From assembly GCA_016839165.1 (NCBI GenBank), contig CP069300.1, positions 5,394,001 to 5,458,000 on the forward strand: DNA of 64,000 nt. The letters are read 5' to 3'. How positions within the stretch are numbered: the stretch's first letter is position 1; every line of letters starts with the position of its first letter. Both the position numbers and the translations under genes were made by a program. The notes beneath the pieces are model-generated. The model searched no databases, had not been told where the DNA came from, and saw only the letters and a program-made list of their open reading frames with translations. The DNA comes from Bradyrhizobium sp. PSBB068 (GTDB lineage: Bacteria > Pseudomonadota > Alphaproteobacteria > Rhizobiales > Xanthobacteraceae). This document shows, in pieces, positions 33,293 to 42,933 of the stretch.

Positions 33293-33508
33293 CCTGAGGC
33301 GTGCGCCGCAACGCGTCATAAAAATGTGCCGAGATCAGGGTCTGCTCGGGACCGCGTCCGAGGGGATCGAACTGTTGTGAATGGCGTTATCCCTTGGGAA
33401 TGCTGATATTCCGCCCGGGCCCCACCTGATGTTGACAATCCTCCGCTGTCCCCGAAAGCTGCCCGGGAACCCAAAAACCGACCCTCGATCGAACGAGAAC
33501 AGGCACCC

Positions 33509-36355
33509 ATGAACCCCGTCAAAGAACTCGAAAATCACCGCCAGGCCGTCTGGCTGGACTTCCTCGCCCGCGGCTTCGTCGCCAAGGGGGATCTGAAGCG
33601 GCTGATCGAGACCGACGGCGTCAAGGGGGTGACCTCCAACCCCTCGATCTTCGAGAAGGCGATCGGCTCTTCGGACGAGTATGACGGGGCGATCGGCCAG
33701 GCGCTCAAGAAGGGCGACCGCTCGGTCGCCGACCTGTTCGAGCACCTTGCTGTCGTGGATATCCAGCATGCCGCCGATGTGCTGCGCCCGGTCTACGACC
33801 ACAGCCACGGCGGCGACGGCTTCGTCAGCCTCGAAGTGTCGCCCTATCTGGCGATGGACACCAAGGGCACGATCGTGGAGGCCGAGCGGCTCTGGAAGGA
33901 CGTCCATCGCAAGAACCTGATGGTCAAGGTGCCGGCGACGCCGGAAGGCCTGCCGGCGATCGAGTATCTGATCGGCGAAGGCATCAGCATCAACATCACG
34001 CTGCTGTTCTCCCAGGAGGTCTACCGCCAGGTTGCCGAGGCCTATCTCAAGGGCCTGGAGAAGTACGTCGCCAAGGGCGGCGACCCCTCCCATGTCGCGA
34101 GCGTCGCCAGCTTCTTCGTCAGCCGCATCGACTCTGCCGTCGACAAGCAGCTCGACGAGAAGATCGCGCGCGCCAACGATCCCTTAGAAAAGGAGCGGCT
34201 TGCCGCGCTGAAGGGCAAGGTCGCGATCGCGAACGCAAAGCTCGCCTACCAGGACTACAAGCGCCTGTTCTCGGGCGCGCGCTGGGATAAGCTCGCGAAG
34301 AAGGGCGCCAAGCCGCAGCGGCTGCTGTGGGCGTCCACCGGCACCAAGAACAAGGACTACAGCGACGTGCTCTATGTCGAGGAGCTGATCGGCCCCGACA
34401 CCGTCAACACCGTGCCGCCGGCCACGCTCGACGCCTTCCGCGATCACGGCAAGGTCCGCGACAGCCTGGAGGAGAATGTCGAGGCGGCCCGCCGCGTGCT
34501 GGAGGAGCTGGAGCGGTCCGGCATCTCGCTCGATGCGATCACCGAGGAGCTGGTCAAGGACGGCGTCAAGCTGTTCGCCGACGCGGCTGACAAGCTGTAC
34601 GGCGCGGTTGCCCACAAGCGCGCCACCTCGCTCGGCGGCGGCATCGACCACCAGAAGCTGGCGCTCGGCGCCGGCATCGCGAAGGCGGTCGAGAAGAGCG
34701 CCGAGGAATGGCGCGCCTCGGCCAAGATTCGCAGGCTCTGGCACAAGGACAAGTCGGTCTGGACCGGCGATGACGAGGACAAATGGCTGGGCTGGCTGAC
34801 CAGCGCCGCAACCGCCGATGTCACCGACTACGAGGATTTCGCCAAGCGCGTGAAAGGCCAGAGCTTCACCGACGCCGTCGTGCTCGGCATGGGCGGATCG
34901 AGCCTCGGGCCGGAGGTGCTGGCGCAGACCTTCCCGCACAAATCCGGCTTCCCGCGGCTGCACGTGCTCGATTCGACTGATCCGGCGCAGGTGCGCGCGA
35001 TGGAGGAGTATGTCGACATCGCCAAGACGCTGTTCATCGTGTCCTCCAAATCCGGCGGCACCACCGAGCCGAACGTGATGAAGGACTATTTCTTCGACCG
35101 GGTCGCCAAGGCGATCGGCAAGGACAAGGCCGGCCACCGCTTCATCGCGGTGACCGATCCGGGCTCCTCGCTGCAGAAGGTCGCGATCAAGCAGGGCTTT
35201 GCCCGGATCTTCTACGGGGACCCGGCGATCGGCGGCCGCTATTCCGTGCTGTCGCCGTTCGGCCTGGTGCCGGCGGCCGCAGCGGGCATCGACGTCCGCA
35301 GCCTGCTCGGCCACACCCTCGCCATGGTGCGCTCCTGCGGCGCCGACGTGCCGCCGCAGGAAAATCCGGGCGTCCAGCTTGGATTGGCGATGGGCATCGC
35401 CGGCCTCGAAGGCCGCGACAAGGTGACGCTGTTCGCCTCACCCGACGTCGCCGATTTCGGCGCCTGGGCCGAGCAGCTGATCGCGGAATCCACCGGCAAG
35501 GACGGCAAGGGCCTGGTCCCGATCGAGGGCGAAACCATCGGCGACGCCGCGGTCTACGGCAACGACCGCTTCTTCATCGACCTCCGCACCGAACGCGAGC
35601 ACGATGCCGCGCATGAGGCAAAACTAGCGGCGCTCGAGGCCGCCGGCCATCCGGTGGTCCGGATCGTGATGAAATCGATCGACCATATCGGCCAGGAGTT
35701 CTTCCGCTTCGAGATCGCAACTGCGGTGGCCGGCTCGATCCTCGGCATCAACCCGTTCAACCAGCCCGACGTCGAGGCCGCCAAGATCAAGACGCGCGAG
35801 CTGACCGCGGCGTTCGAGAAGACCGGCGCGCTGCCGGCCGAGCAGCCGGTGGTGTCGGCCGATGGGGTCGAGCTCTACACCGACGCGCAGAACGCCGAGG
35901 AGCTGCGCAAGGCGGGCGCCAACGGCGATCTCAATTCGTGGATCAAGGCCCACCTGTCGCGCTCCGGCCGCGGCGACTATGTCGCCCTGCTCGCCTATAT
36001 CGAGCGCGACGGCGACACCATCGACGCGATGCAGGCGATGCGGCTGAAGCTGCGTGATGCAAAGCACCTTGCGACCTGCGCCGAGTTCGGCCCGCGCTTC
36101 CTGCATTCGACCGGGCAGGCCTACAAGGGCGGCCCCGACAGCGGCGTGTTCCTGCAGGTCACGACCGACGATAGCCAGGACCTGGCGGTGCCCGGCCAGA
36201 AGGCGAGCTTCGGCGTCATCAAGGCGGCGCAGGCGCGCGGCGATTTCGACGTGCTCACCGAGCGCGGCCGGCGGGCGCTGCGCGTGCATCTCAAGGGCGA
36301 CCTCAACTCCGGGCTTGCGGCACTCGACGCCGCGATCTCGGCCGCACTGAACTGA
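33509..36355 (+). CDS. tal-pgi: Bifunctional transaldolase / glucose-6-phosphate isomerase
   Basis: 948-residue fusion. Residues about 1-370 are transaldolase (TDGVKGVTSNPSIFEKAI; Schiff-base Lys in NLMVKVPATPEG). Residues about 375-948 are glucose-6-phosphate isomerase (VVLGMGGSSLGPEVL, FIVSSKSGGTTEPN, GGRYSVLSPFGLV). The fusion is known from Bradyrhizobium and related bacteria and joins the non-oxidative pentose phosphate step to the hexose phosphate pool. It is the first gene of a run with gnd, zwf, pgl, gntK and a HAD phosphatase. The 215 bases upstream probably contain the promoter but no clear EcfG site. Confidence 0.95.
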   Translation: MNPVKELENHRQAVWLDFLARGFVAKGDLKRLIETDGVKGVTSNPSIFEKAIGSSDEYDGAIGQALKKGDRSVADLFEHLAVVDIQHAADVLRPVYDHSHGGDGFVSLEVSPYLAMDTKGTIVEAERLWKDVHRKNLMVKVPATPEGLPAIEYLIGEGISINITLLFSQEVYRQVAEAYLKGLEKYVAKGGDPSHVASVASFFVSRIDSAVDKQLDEKIARANDPLEKERLAALKGKVAIANAKLAYQDYKRLFSGARWDKLAKKGAKPQRLLWASTGTKNKDYSDVLYVEELIGPDTVNTVPPATLDAFRDHGKVRDSLEENVEAARRVLEELERSGISLDAITEELVKDGVKLFADAADKLYGAVAHKRATSLGGGIDHQKLALGAGIAKAVEKSAEEWRASAKIRRLWHKDKSVWTGDDEDKWLGWLTSAATADVTDYEDFAKRVKGQSFTDAVVLGMGGSSLGPEVLAQTFPHKSGFPRLHVLDSTDPAQVRAMEEYVDIAKTLFIVSSKSGGTTEPNVMKDYFFDRVAKAIGKDKAGHRFIAVTDPGSSLQKVAIKQGFARIFYGDPAIGGRYSVLSPFGLVPAAAAGIDVRSLLGHTLAMVRSCGADVPPQENPGVQLGLAMGIAGLEGRDKVTLFASPDVADFGAWAEQLIAESTGKDGKGLVPIEGETIGDAAVYGNDRFFIDLRTEREHDAAHEAKLAALEAAGHPVVRIVMKSIDHIGQEFFRFEIATAVAGSILGINPFNQPDVEAAKIKTRELTAAFEKTGALPAEQPVVSADGVELYTDAQNAEELRKAGANGDLNSWIKAHLSRSGRGDYVALLAYIERDGDTIDAMQAMRLKLRDAKHLATCAEFGPRFLHSTGQAYKGGPDSGVFLQVTTDDSQDLAVPGQKASFGVIKAAQARGDFDVLTERGRRALRVHLKGDLNSGLAALDAAISAALN

Positions 36356-36367
36356 CGGAGGCGCGCG

Positions 36368-37351
36368 ATGCAACTCGGCATGATCGGCCTCGGGCGGATG
36401 GGCGGCAACATCGTCCGCCGCCTGATGAGCAACGGCCACACCACCGTGGTCTACGACAAGGACCCCAAGGCAGTCGCCGCGCTGGTCGCGGACAATGCCA
36501 CCGGCGCCTCTTCGCTTGAGGATTTCGTCCTCAAGCTGGAAGCGCCGCGCACCGCCTGGGTGATGCTGCCGGCCGGCAAGATTACCGAAGCCACCATCGA
36601 GGCGCTGTCGAAGCTGATGCAGCCCGGCGACGTCATCATCGACGGCGGCAACACCTTCTGGCAGGACGACGTCCGCCGCGGCAAGGCGCTCAGGGAGCGC
36701 GGACTGCATTACGTCGATGTCGGCACCAGCGGCGGCATCTGGGGCATCGAGCGCGGCTACTGCATGATGATCGGCGGCGACAAGCCCGTGGTCGACCGGC
36801 TCGACCCGATCTTCAAGACGCTGGCGCCCGGCATCGGCGACATCCCGCGCACCCAGGGACGCGAGGGCCGCGACCCGCGCATCGAGCAGGGCTATATCCA
36901 CGCCGGTCCCGTCGGCGCCGGGCATTTCGTCAAGATGATCCACAACGGCATCGAATACGGCCTGATGCAGGCCTATGCCGAAGGCTTCGACATCCTGAAG
37001 AACGCCAACATCGAGGCATTGCCGGCGGAGCATCGCTTCGATCTCGACATCGCCGACATCGCCGAAGTCTGGCGGCGCGGCAGCGTGATCCCGTCCTGGC
37101 TGCTCGACCTCACCGCCTCGGCGCTGGCGCAGAACCACACGCTCGACAACTACTCCGGCTTTGTCGAGGATTCCGGCGAAGGCCGCTGGACCGTCAATGC
37201 CGCGGTCGACGAGGCGGTGCCGGCCGAGGTGCTGACGGCCGCGCTCTACACCCGCTTCCGCTCGCGCAAGGATCATACCTTCGCGGAGAAGATCCTCTCG
37301 GCGATGCGCGCAGGTTTTGGCGGCCACAAGGAGCCGCCGAAGAAGGCTTAA
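36368..37351 (+). CDS. gnd: 6-phosphogluconate dehydrogenase, short (decarboxylating) type
   Basis: 327 residues, the short GndA/YqeC-like class rather than the ~470-residue E. coli type. Nucleotide site [19 protein letters not shown], substrate motif [10 protein letters not shown], catalytic Lys in [22 protein letters not shown]. It converts 6-phosphogluconate to ribulose-5-phosphate and CO2; the short class is often NAD-preferring. GGAG lies upstream of the ATG and the gap from tal-pgi is 12 bases. Confidence 0.94.
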   Translation: MQLGMIGLGRMGGNIVRRLMSNGHTTVVYDKDPKAVAALVADNATGASSLEDFVLKLEAPRTAWVMLPAGKITEATIEALSKLMQPGDVIIDGGNTFWQDDVRRGKALRERGLHYVDVGTSGGIWGIERGYCMMIGGDKPVVDRLDPIFKTLAPGIGDIPRTQGREGRDPRIEQGYIHAGPVGAGHFVKMIHNGIEYGLMQAYAEGFDILKNANIEALPAEHRFDLDIADIAEVWRRGSVIPSWLLDLTASALAQNHTLDNYSGFVEDSGEGRWTVNAAVDEAVPAEVLTAALYTRFRSRKDHTFAEKILSAMRAGFGGHKEPPKKA

Positions 37352-37440
37352 AGGCGTTTTCGAGCGGGGCCTGTCCCGCACTTGATGCGGGATGGACACC
37401 GGTTCGCGTGAAGAAAGCGCGTCAAAACGAAATCTGGAGT
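37352..37440. repeat. REP-like intergenic element between gnd and zwf
   Basis: Contains the hairpin CCCGCA-CTTGA-TGCGGG (37375-37391) and then ACACCGGTTCGCGTGAAG and AGCGCGTCAAAACGAAATC, a sequence type widely dispersed between genes in Bradyrhizobium and Rhodopseudomonas. It interrupts an otherwise tight gene run and may modulate read-through. Confidence 0.65.
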
Positions 37441-37450
37441 CCACGTTTCG

Positions 37451-38989
37451 ATGCAATCGGAACGGGGGCTCGAGACGATTACCACGGAAGGTCACGTGCA
37501 GAAGAAACCCGATCCTTGCTCCTTCATCATCTTCGGCGCCACCGGTGATCTGACCCATCGCCTGGTCGTCCCGGCGCTCTACAATCTCGCCGCCGGCAAC
37601 CTGCTGCCGGACAAATTCTGCGTCGTCGGCATCGTCCGCAAGGGCATGTCGAGCGAGCAGCTCAGCGACAGCCTGATGCAGGGGCTGCGCAAGTTCGCCA
37701 CCCGCCCGGTAGACGAGGCGATCGCGAAGCGGCTGTTTGAATGCGTCACCTCGGTCGAGGCCGATCCACGCGATCCCGCGTCGTTCGACGCGATGAACGA
37801 ACGGCTCGACAAGCTGGAAAAGGCGCGCGGCACCGGCGGCAACCGGCTGTTCTATCTTGCGACCCCGCCGAGCGCCTTCCTGCCGATCAGCGAGCAACTC
37901 GGTCGCACCGGCATGCTGGAGGAAAACGGCGCCTGGCGGCGGTTGATCATCGAAAAGCCGTTCGGGACCGACCTGGCATCGGCCCGGGCGTTGAATGCCG
38001 CGCTGCTGAAGCTGATGGACGAGCACCAGATCTACCGGATCGACCATTACCTCGGCAAGGAAACCGTCCAGAACATCCTGGTGCTGCGTTTCGCCAACGG
38101 CATGTTCGAGCCGATCTGGAATCGCAACCACATCGACCACATCCAGATCACGGTGGACGAGAAGCTCGGCGTCGGCCATCGCGGCAGCTTCTATGACGCA
38201 ACCGGCGCGTTGCGCGACATGGTGCCGAACCATCTGTTCCAGCTGCTGTCGCTGGTGGCGATGGAGCCGCCGGCGCGCTTCGACGCCCACGCGGTGCGCT
38301 CGGAAAAGGCTGAGGTGCTGAGCGCGATCCAGATCCAGAGCGAGCAGGAAGCGCTGTCCAACTCGGTGCGCGGCCAGTATCGCACCGGCCGGGTCGGCGA
38401 CACCGAGATCGAGGACTATCTCAAGACACCGGATGTCAAGCCGAACAGCTCGACCGAAACCTATGCCGCGCTGAAGCTGACCATCGACAATTGGCGCTGG
38501 GCCGGCGTGCCGTTCTATCTGCGTACCGGCAAGGCGCTGACCGCCAAGCGCACCGAGATCGCGATCAAGTTCAAGCAGGCGCCGTTCGCGATGTTCCGCG
38601 ACACCGCGGTCGACCGCCTGTCGCAGAATTACCTGGTCATCTCGACCGAGCCGACCGAAGGCATCGAGCTGCAGTTCAACACCAAGGTGCCTGGCCCGGC
38701 CATCAACATCGACGGCGTCGAGATGAAGTTCCGCTACAAGGACTACTTCAAGGCCGAGCCGTCGACCGGTTACGAGACGCTGATCTATGACTGCATGATC
38801 GGCGACAATTTGCTGTTCCAGCGCGCCGACAGTGTCGAGGCCGGATGGCAGGCGGTGCAGCCCTTCATCGACGCCTGGAGAACGGCCGGCGGGCGCGGCC
38901 TGCAACCCTACAAGGCCGGCAGCGAGGGCCCGGAGGCCGCCAACGCGCTGCTGACGCGCGACGGCCGCAGCTGGCGGAAGCTGGGCTGA
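37451..38989 (+). CDS. zwf: Glucose-6-phosphate 1-dehydrogenase
   Basis: 512 residues. Coenzyme-binding FIIFGATGDLTHRLVVPALY, substrate/catalytic motif RIDHYLGKETVQNI with the conserved His and Lys, and IIEKPFGTDLASARAL. It catalyses the NADP-linked entry step of the oxidative pentose phosphate and Entner-Doudoroff routes. pgl starts 2 bases after its stop, so they are coupled. GGAG lies about 11 bases before the start; a few internal starts are possible. Confidence 0.95.
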   Translation: MQSERGLETITTEGHVQKKPDPCSFIIFGATGDLTHRLVVPALYNLAAGNLLPDKFCVVGIVRKGMSSEQLSDSLMQGLRKFATRPVDEAIAKRLFECVTSVEADPRDPASFDAMNERLDKLEKARGTGGNRLFYLATPPSAFLPISEQLGRTGMLEENGAWRRLIIEKPFGTDLASARALNAALLKLMDEHQIYRIDHYLGKETVQNILVLRFANGMFEPIWNRNHIDHIQITVDEKLGVGHRGSFYDATGALRDMVPNHLFQLLSLVAMEPPARFDAHAVRSEKAEVLSAIQIQSEQEALSNSVRGQYRTGRVGDTEIEDYLKTPDVKPNSSTETYAALKLTIDNWRWAGVPFYLRTGKALTAKRTEIAIKFKQAPFAMFRDTAVDRLSQNYLVISTEPTEGIELQFNTKVPGPAINIDGVEMKFRYKDYFKAEPSTGYETLIYDCMIGDNLLFQRADSVEAGWQAVQPFIDAWRTAGGRGLQPYKAGSEGPEAANALLTRDGRSWRKLG

Positions 38990-38991
38990 GC

Positions 38992-39744
38992 ATGACCACG
39001 AGCGGCGAGCGCAAGATCATCACGGTCGCCGATCCGGCGGCGCTGGCGAAGACGGCCGCCGAACGGGTGATCGCGCGGATCGCCGGGAATCCCGGCTGGA
39101 TCGCGGTCTGCCTCACCGGCGGCTCCAGTCCGAAGGCGCTCTACCAGCTGCTGGCGACGCCGGACTATCGCGAGCTGATCCCGTGGGACCGTATCCACTG
39201 GTTCATCGGCGACGAGCGCCTGGTGCCGCGCAAGGACAAGCTGCACAACATGAGCATGGCGCGCCAGGCCTTCCTCGACCGCTGCGCCCCGGCTGCGAAT
39301 GTCCACCCGATCGCAACCGACACCGCCGACCTCAGGGATCCCGACGTCAGCGCGGCGCTGTACGAGAACGAGCTGATGGCGTTCTACGGCGCCGAGCAGC
39401 TCGACCCGCAGCGGCCGCTGTTCGACCTGGTGCTGATGGGCATCGGGCCTGACGGTCACACCGCCTCGCTGTTTCCCGGCTATCCCGCGGTCGAAGAAAC
39501 CCGACGCTGGGTGGTCGGAGTGCCCAAGGCCAATGTCGAGCCGTTCGTGCCGCGCGTCTCCTTGACGCTGCCTGCCCTCGCCTCCTGCCGCGAGATGCTG
39601 TTCGAGGTGGCCGGTGAAAACAAGCGTGCGATCTTGACGCGCCTGTTCGCAGGCGAGAACCTGCCGGCAAACCGCGCACGATCGCTGGGCGAAACCGTCT
39701 GGCTGATCGATCAGGCGGCGCTGCCGGAGAATTTTCCTGGATGA
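38992..39744 (+). CDS. pgl: 6-phosphogluconolactonase
   Basis: 250 residues, DevB/SOL type. ATG 38992 follows the zwf stop by two bases. Motifs: AVCLTGGSSPKALYQLL, WFIGDERLVPRKDKLHNM, LVLMGIGPDGHTASLFPG. It hydrolyses the lactone made by Zwf to 6-phosphogluconate for Gnd. The longer frame upstream within zwf is in a different frame from zwf and is not expected to be used. Confidence 0.94.
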   Translation: MTTSGERKIITVADPAALAKTAAERVIARIAGNPGWIAVCLTGGSSPKALYQLLATPDYRELIPWDRIHWFIGDERLVPRKDKLHNMSMARQAFLDRCAPAANVHPIATDTADLRDPDVSAALYENELMAFYGAEQLDPQRPLFDLVLMGIGPDGHTASLFPGYPAVEETRRWVVGVPKANVEPFVPRVSLTLPALASCREMLFEVAGENKRAILTRLFAGENLPANRARSLGETVWLIDQAALPENFPG

Positions 39745-39753
39745 CTTTGCTGG

Positions 39754-40287
39754 GTGACCACCTTGGGTGACAGGCAAAATCCCTGCGCGCTGGTCGTCAT
39801 GGGTGTCTCCGGCTCAGGCAAGAGCACCATCGCCGACCGCCTCGCGATCCGGATCGGCTGGCGCTATGAGGACGGCGACGGCTTCCATCCGCCGAGCAAT
39901 GTCGCAAAGATGCATTCCGGCCAGCCGCTCACCGACGAGGATCGCTGGCCCTGGCTGCGCGCGATCGCCGCCGAGATCGATCGCACCTGTAGCGTCCGCG
40001 AACGCGCCGTGATCGCCTGCTCGGCGCTGAAGCGCAGCTATCGCGACATCCTGGTGCATGGCCGCGACGACGTCCGCATCATCTTCCTCGACGGCACCCA
40101 GGAGCTGATCGCGACGCGGCTGGCCGCGCGCAAGGATCATTTCATGCCGCCCGGACTTCTTGCGAGCCAGTTCAAGACACTGGAGCCGCCGACGCCGGAC
40201 GAACGCCCGATCATTGTTGCGATCGACCGTTCGGTCGACACCATCATCGAAGACATCGTCAATCAATTGAAGCTGGACCGCCCATGA
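39754..40287 (+). CDS. gntK: Gluconokinase
   Basis: 177 residues, P-loop gluconokinase: ALVVMGVSGSGKSTIADRLA, RYEDGDGFHPPSNVAKM, and VIACSALKRSYRDIL. It phosphorylates gluconate to 6-phosphogluconate, giving a second entry to the pathway. Start GTG 39754 is 9 bases after pgl; a TTG three codons later is possible. Its stop overlaps the next start (ATGA). Confidence 0.92.
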   Translation: MTTLGDRQNPCALVVMGVSGSGKSTIADRLAIRIGWRYEDGDGFHPPSNVAKMHSGQPLTDEDRWPWLRAIAAEIDRTCSVRERAVIACSALKRSYRDILVHGRDDVRIIFLDGTQELIATRLAARKDHFMPPGLLASQFKTLEPPTPDERPIIVAIDRSVDTIIEDIVNQLKLDRP

Positions 40288-41090
40288 ATCGTATCGCCCT
40301 TGTCGTATCCGATGTCGACGGCACATTGCTCACCAAGGACAAGACCCTGACCGACGGCGCCCTGACGGCGGTGCGCAAGCTCCACGAGGCCGGCATCGGC
40401 TTCACCATCGTCTCCAGCCGGCCGACGATCGGGATGGGCTTCCTGGTCGCGCCGCTCGCGATCACGCTGCCGATCGGCGCCTTCAACGGTTCATCGATCG
40501 TCGATCCGCAATTGAAGCCACTCGAACAGCATCTGATCCCCGCCGCGACAGCCAAGCGCTGCATCGACCTGCTCCGCGAGCGTGGCATCGACATCTGGCT
40601 GTTCACCAACGACCGCTGGCTGACCCGCAATCCCAACGGCGAATACAACGCGCATGAAAAGCGCGCGATCAAGCACGATCCGACCATCGTCGATGACTTC
40701 GCGCCTTATCTCGACCAGGCCTGCAAGATCGTCGGTGCCAGCTCGGATGCGCCGCTGCTGCAACGCTGCGAAGCCGACATGCAGCAGATGGTCGGCCATG
40801 ATGCGACCGCGGTGCGCTCGCAGACCTACTATCTCGACGTCACCCCGCCCGGCCATGACAAGGGCACCTTCGTCGAAGGCATCGCCAAGCGCCTCGGCGT
40901 GCCGCTGGAGAATGTCGCCACGATCGGCGACATGCAGAACGACCTGCCGATGTTCGCAAGAAGCGGCGTCTCCTTTGCGATGGGCAATGCCAGCGACGAC
41001 GTCAAGGCACACGCCACGCATGTCACCGAGACCAACGAGCACGACGGCTTCGCGCGCGCGATGGATGTCGTGCTGACGACCGGCCGTTAA
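40284..41090 (+). CDS. Cof-type HAD-IIB phosphatase
   Basis: 268 residues. HAD motif I VSDVDGTLLTKDK, motif II IVSSRPT, motif IV GDMQNDLPMFARSGVSFAMGNA. HAD-IIB proteins dephosphorylate sugar phosphates or related metabolites; a trehalose-6-phosphate phosphatase-like or pentose phosphate clean-up role could fit the neighbours but is not shown. Overlaps gntK by 4 bases and ends the plus-strand run; the GH15 gene is convergent 16 bases away. Confidence 0.88.
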   Translation: MNRIALVVSDVDGTLLTKDKTLTDGALTAVRKLHEAGIGFTIVSSRPTIGMGFLVAPLAITLPIGAFNGSSIVDPQLKPLEQHLIPAATAKRCIDLLRERGIDIWLFTNDRWLTRNPNGEYNAHEKRAIKHDPTIVDDFAPYLDQACKIVGASSDAPLLQRCEADMQQMVGHDATAVRSQTYYLDVTPPGHDKGTFVEGIAKRLGVPLENVATIGDMQNDLPMFARSGVSFAMGNASDDVKAHATHVTETNEHDGFARAMDVVLTTGR

Positions 41091-41106
41091 GGCGCGAGAG
41101 GGAGAA

Positions 41107-42915
41107 TCAGGTCGACCGCTGCACCGCGGGCTTCCCGGCACCGGCGCTGGCGGCGCTGAGATTGTGCGCGGTGTTGATCAGCGCGATATGGGTCAGCGCC
41201 TGCGGGAAGTTGCCGGTCTGCCGGCCGGCTCGAGAGTCGAACTCCTCCGCCAGGAGGCCGAGATCGTTGGCAACCGCCACCACGCGATCGAACATGGCCT
41301 GCGCCTTGTCGACATCTCCGGCGAGCACATGGGAGTCGGCGAGCCACAGGCTGCAGGCCAGGAACGCACCCTCGATCGGCTGGATCTCATCGGACACCTC
41401 GCGCGGATCGTGCCGCAGCACAAAGCCGTCGCGCATCATGTGCCGCTCGACCGCCGCGATGGTGCCGCGGATGCGCGGATCGTCCGGCGGCAGGAAGCCG
41501 ACCGACGGCAGCAGCAGCAGGCTGGCGTCGAGCAGCTTTGAGCCATAGCTTTCGACGAAGCTGTTGAGATCGGGATCGAAGCCGCGTCGGCAAACGTCGC
41601 GATGGATCGCCTCGCGCAGCACCCGCCATTTCACCAGCGGCGCCTTGAAGCCGAACCGCTCGGCACTCTTGATGGCGCGGTCGAAGGCAACCCAGCACAT
41701 CACCTTGGAGAACACGTAGTGCCGGGGCGCGCCGCGACGCTCCCAGATGCCGTGGTCGGGCTGGTCCCAGACCTCGGCGAGGTGAGCGACGACGGTGCAT
41801 TCCAGCGACCAGCTCTCCTCGTCGAGCTTGAGCTTGGCCATGCGGGATTGATGGAAGGCGTCGATCAGTTCGCCGTAGACGTCGAGCTGAAGCTGCGCAT
41901 GCGCGGCGTTACCGACACGGACCGGCTGCGCCCCTTCATAGCCGGGCAGCCATCCGGCCTCCCATTCCAGCAGGCGGCGCTGACCGAGGATGCCGTACAT
42001 GATCTGCATGTTGGCCGGCGCGCCGGCGGCGGCCCGCAGCAGCCAATTGTGCCAGGCCGCCGCTTCCTCGGTGTAGCCCGAATTCATCAGCGCCAGCAGC
42101 GTGAAGGTGGCGTCGCGCAGCCAGCAGAACCGGTAGTCCCAGTTGCGCGCGCCGCCGAGCTTCTCCGGTAATGACGTGGTCGGCGCGGCGACGATGCCGC
42201 CGGTCGGCCTGAAGGTCAGCGCCTTCAGCGTGATCAGCGAGCGCATCACGAGGCCGCGCAGATCTCCGCCGTCATAGGTCGAGCGGCTGCACCATTCTCG
42301 CCAATAGTCTTCGGTGTCCTTCAGCGCAGCCTCGGGATCGATCGGTTCCGGCACCGGCTGAAAGGACGCTCCGTAGGTCAGGACGAACGGCACGGTGTCG
42401 CCCTCGCCGACTTCGAAATCGGCGATCGTGGTCAGGTCCTTGCCGCGGGTCTCGACCGGCGTGCGCAGCACGGTCATGTCCTGCCCGCTGATCGCCAGCA
42501 GCCCGCCGCCGTCCGGGTTCTTCTTCACCCAGGGAACATCGACCCCGAAGCCGAAGCGGATCACGAGCTCCATGTGCATCTTGACGCGGCCGCTGATGCC
42601 GCGAACTAGGCGGACCACGTCGGAGGCATGGCCGCGCGGCGGCATGAAGTCGATCAGTTCAACCACGCCGCCGTTGGTCTCGAACCGCGTCTCCAGGATC
42701 AGCGTATCGTCTCGATAGCGGCGCGAGGTCCGCTTGATCGTCTCGGCTGGCGCCAGCAGCCAGCGGCCATTGCGCGAGGTGCCGAGCAGCGCCGCGAAGC
42801 AGGCATCGGAATCGAACGCCGGCCAGCACAGCCAGTCAATCGAGCCGTCGCGGCCGACCAGCGCCGCGGTCTCGCAATCACCGATCAGTCCGTAGTCTTC
42901 GATCCGGGAAGCCAC
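41107..42915 (-). CDS. Glycoside hydrolase family 15 protein (glucoamylase or trehalase)
   Basis: 602 residues, no signal peptide, so cytoplasmic. An N-terminal beta-sandwich (IEDYGLIGDCETAALVGRDGSIDWLCWP) is followed by an alpha/alpha barrel with GGARNWDYRFCWLRDATFTLLALMN and the C-terminal QTGNFPQALTHIALINTAHNL. Family 15 members split glucose from alpha-glucans, and some bacterial ones split trehalose; the substrate cannot be told from sequence alone. It follows malQ by 18 bases in a two-gene operon under an EcfG-type promoter, so it probably recovers glucose from glycogen debris or trehalose in the stress response. Confidence 0.9.
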   Translation of the reverse strand: MASRIEDYGLIGDCETAALVGRDGSIDWLCWPAFDSDACFAALLGTSRNGRWLLAPAETIKRTSRRYRDDTLILETRFETNGGVVELIDFMPPRGHASDVVRLVRGISGRVKMHMELVIRFGFGVDVPWVKKNPDGGGLLAISGQDMTVLRTPVETRGKDLTTIADFEVGEGDTVPFVLTYGASFQPVPEPIDPEAALKDTEDYWREWCSRSTYDGGDLRGLVMRSLITLKALTFRPTGGIVAAPTTSLPEKLGGARNWDYRFCWLRDATFTLLALMNSGYTEEAAAWHNWLLRAAAGAPANMQIMYGILGQRRLLEWEAGWLPGYEGAQPVRVGNAAHAQLQLDVYGELIDAFHQSRMAKLKLDEESWSLECTVVAHLAEVWDQPDHGIWERRGAPRHYVFSKVMCWVAFDRAIKSAERFGFKAPLVKWRVLREAIHRDVCRRGFDPDLNSFVESYGSKLLDASLLLLPSVGFLPPDDPRIRGTIAAVERHMMRDGFVLRHDPREVSDEIQPIEGAFLACSLWLADSHVLAGDVDKAQAMFDRVVAVANDLGLLAEEFDSRAGRQTGNFPQALTHIALINTAHNLSAASAGAGKPAVQRST

Positions 42916-42933
42916 GCGCCGTGCTCCGCGTTG

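Noticed and set aside
35624..38905. A 1093-codon open frame on the minus strand
   Set aside because: Antisense to tal-pgi, gnd and zwf, which have clear family motifs. The antisense product shows no domain.
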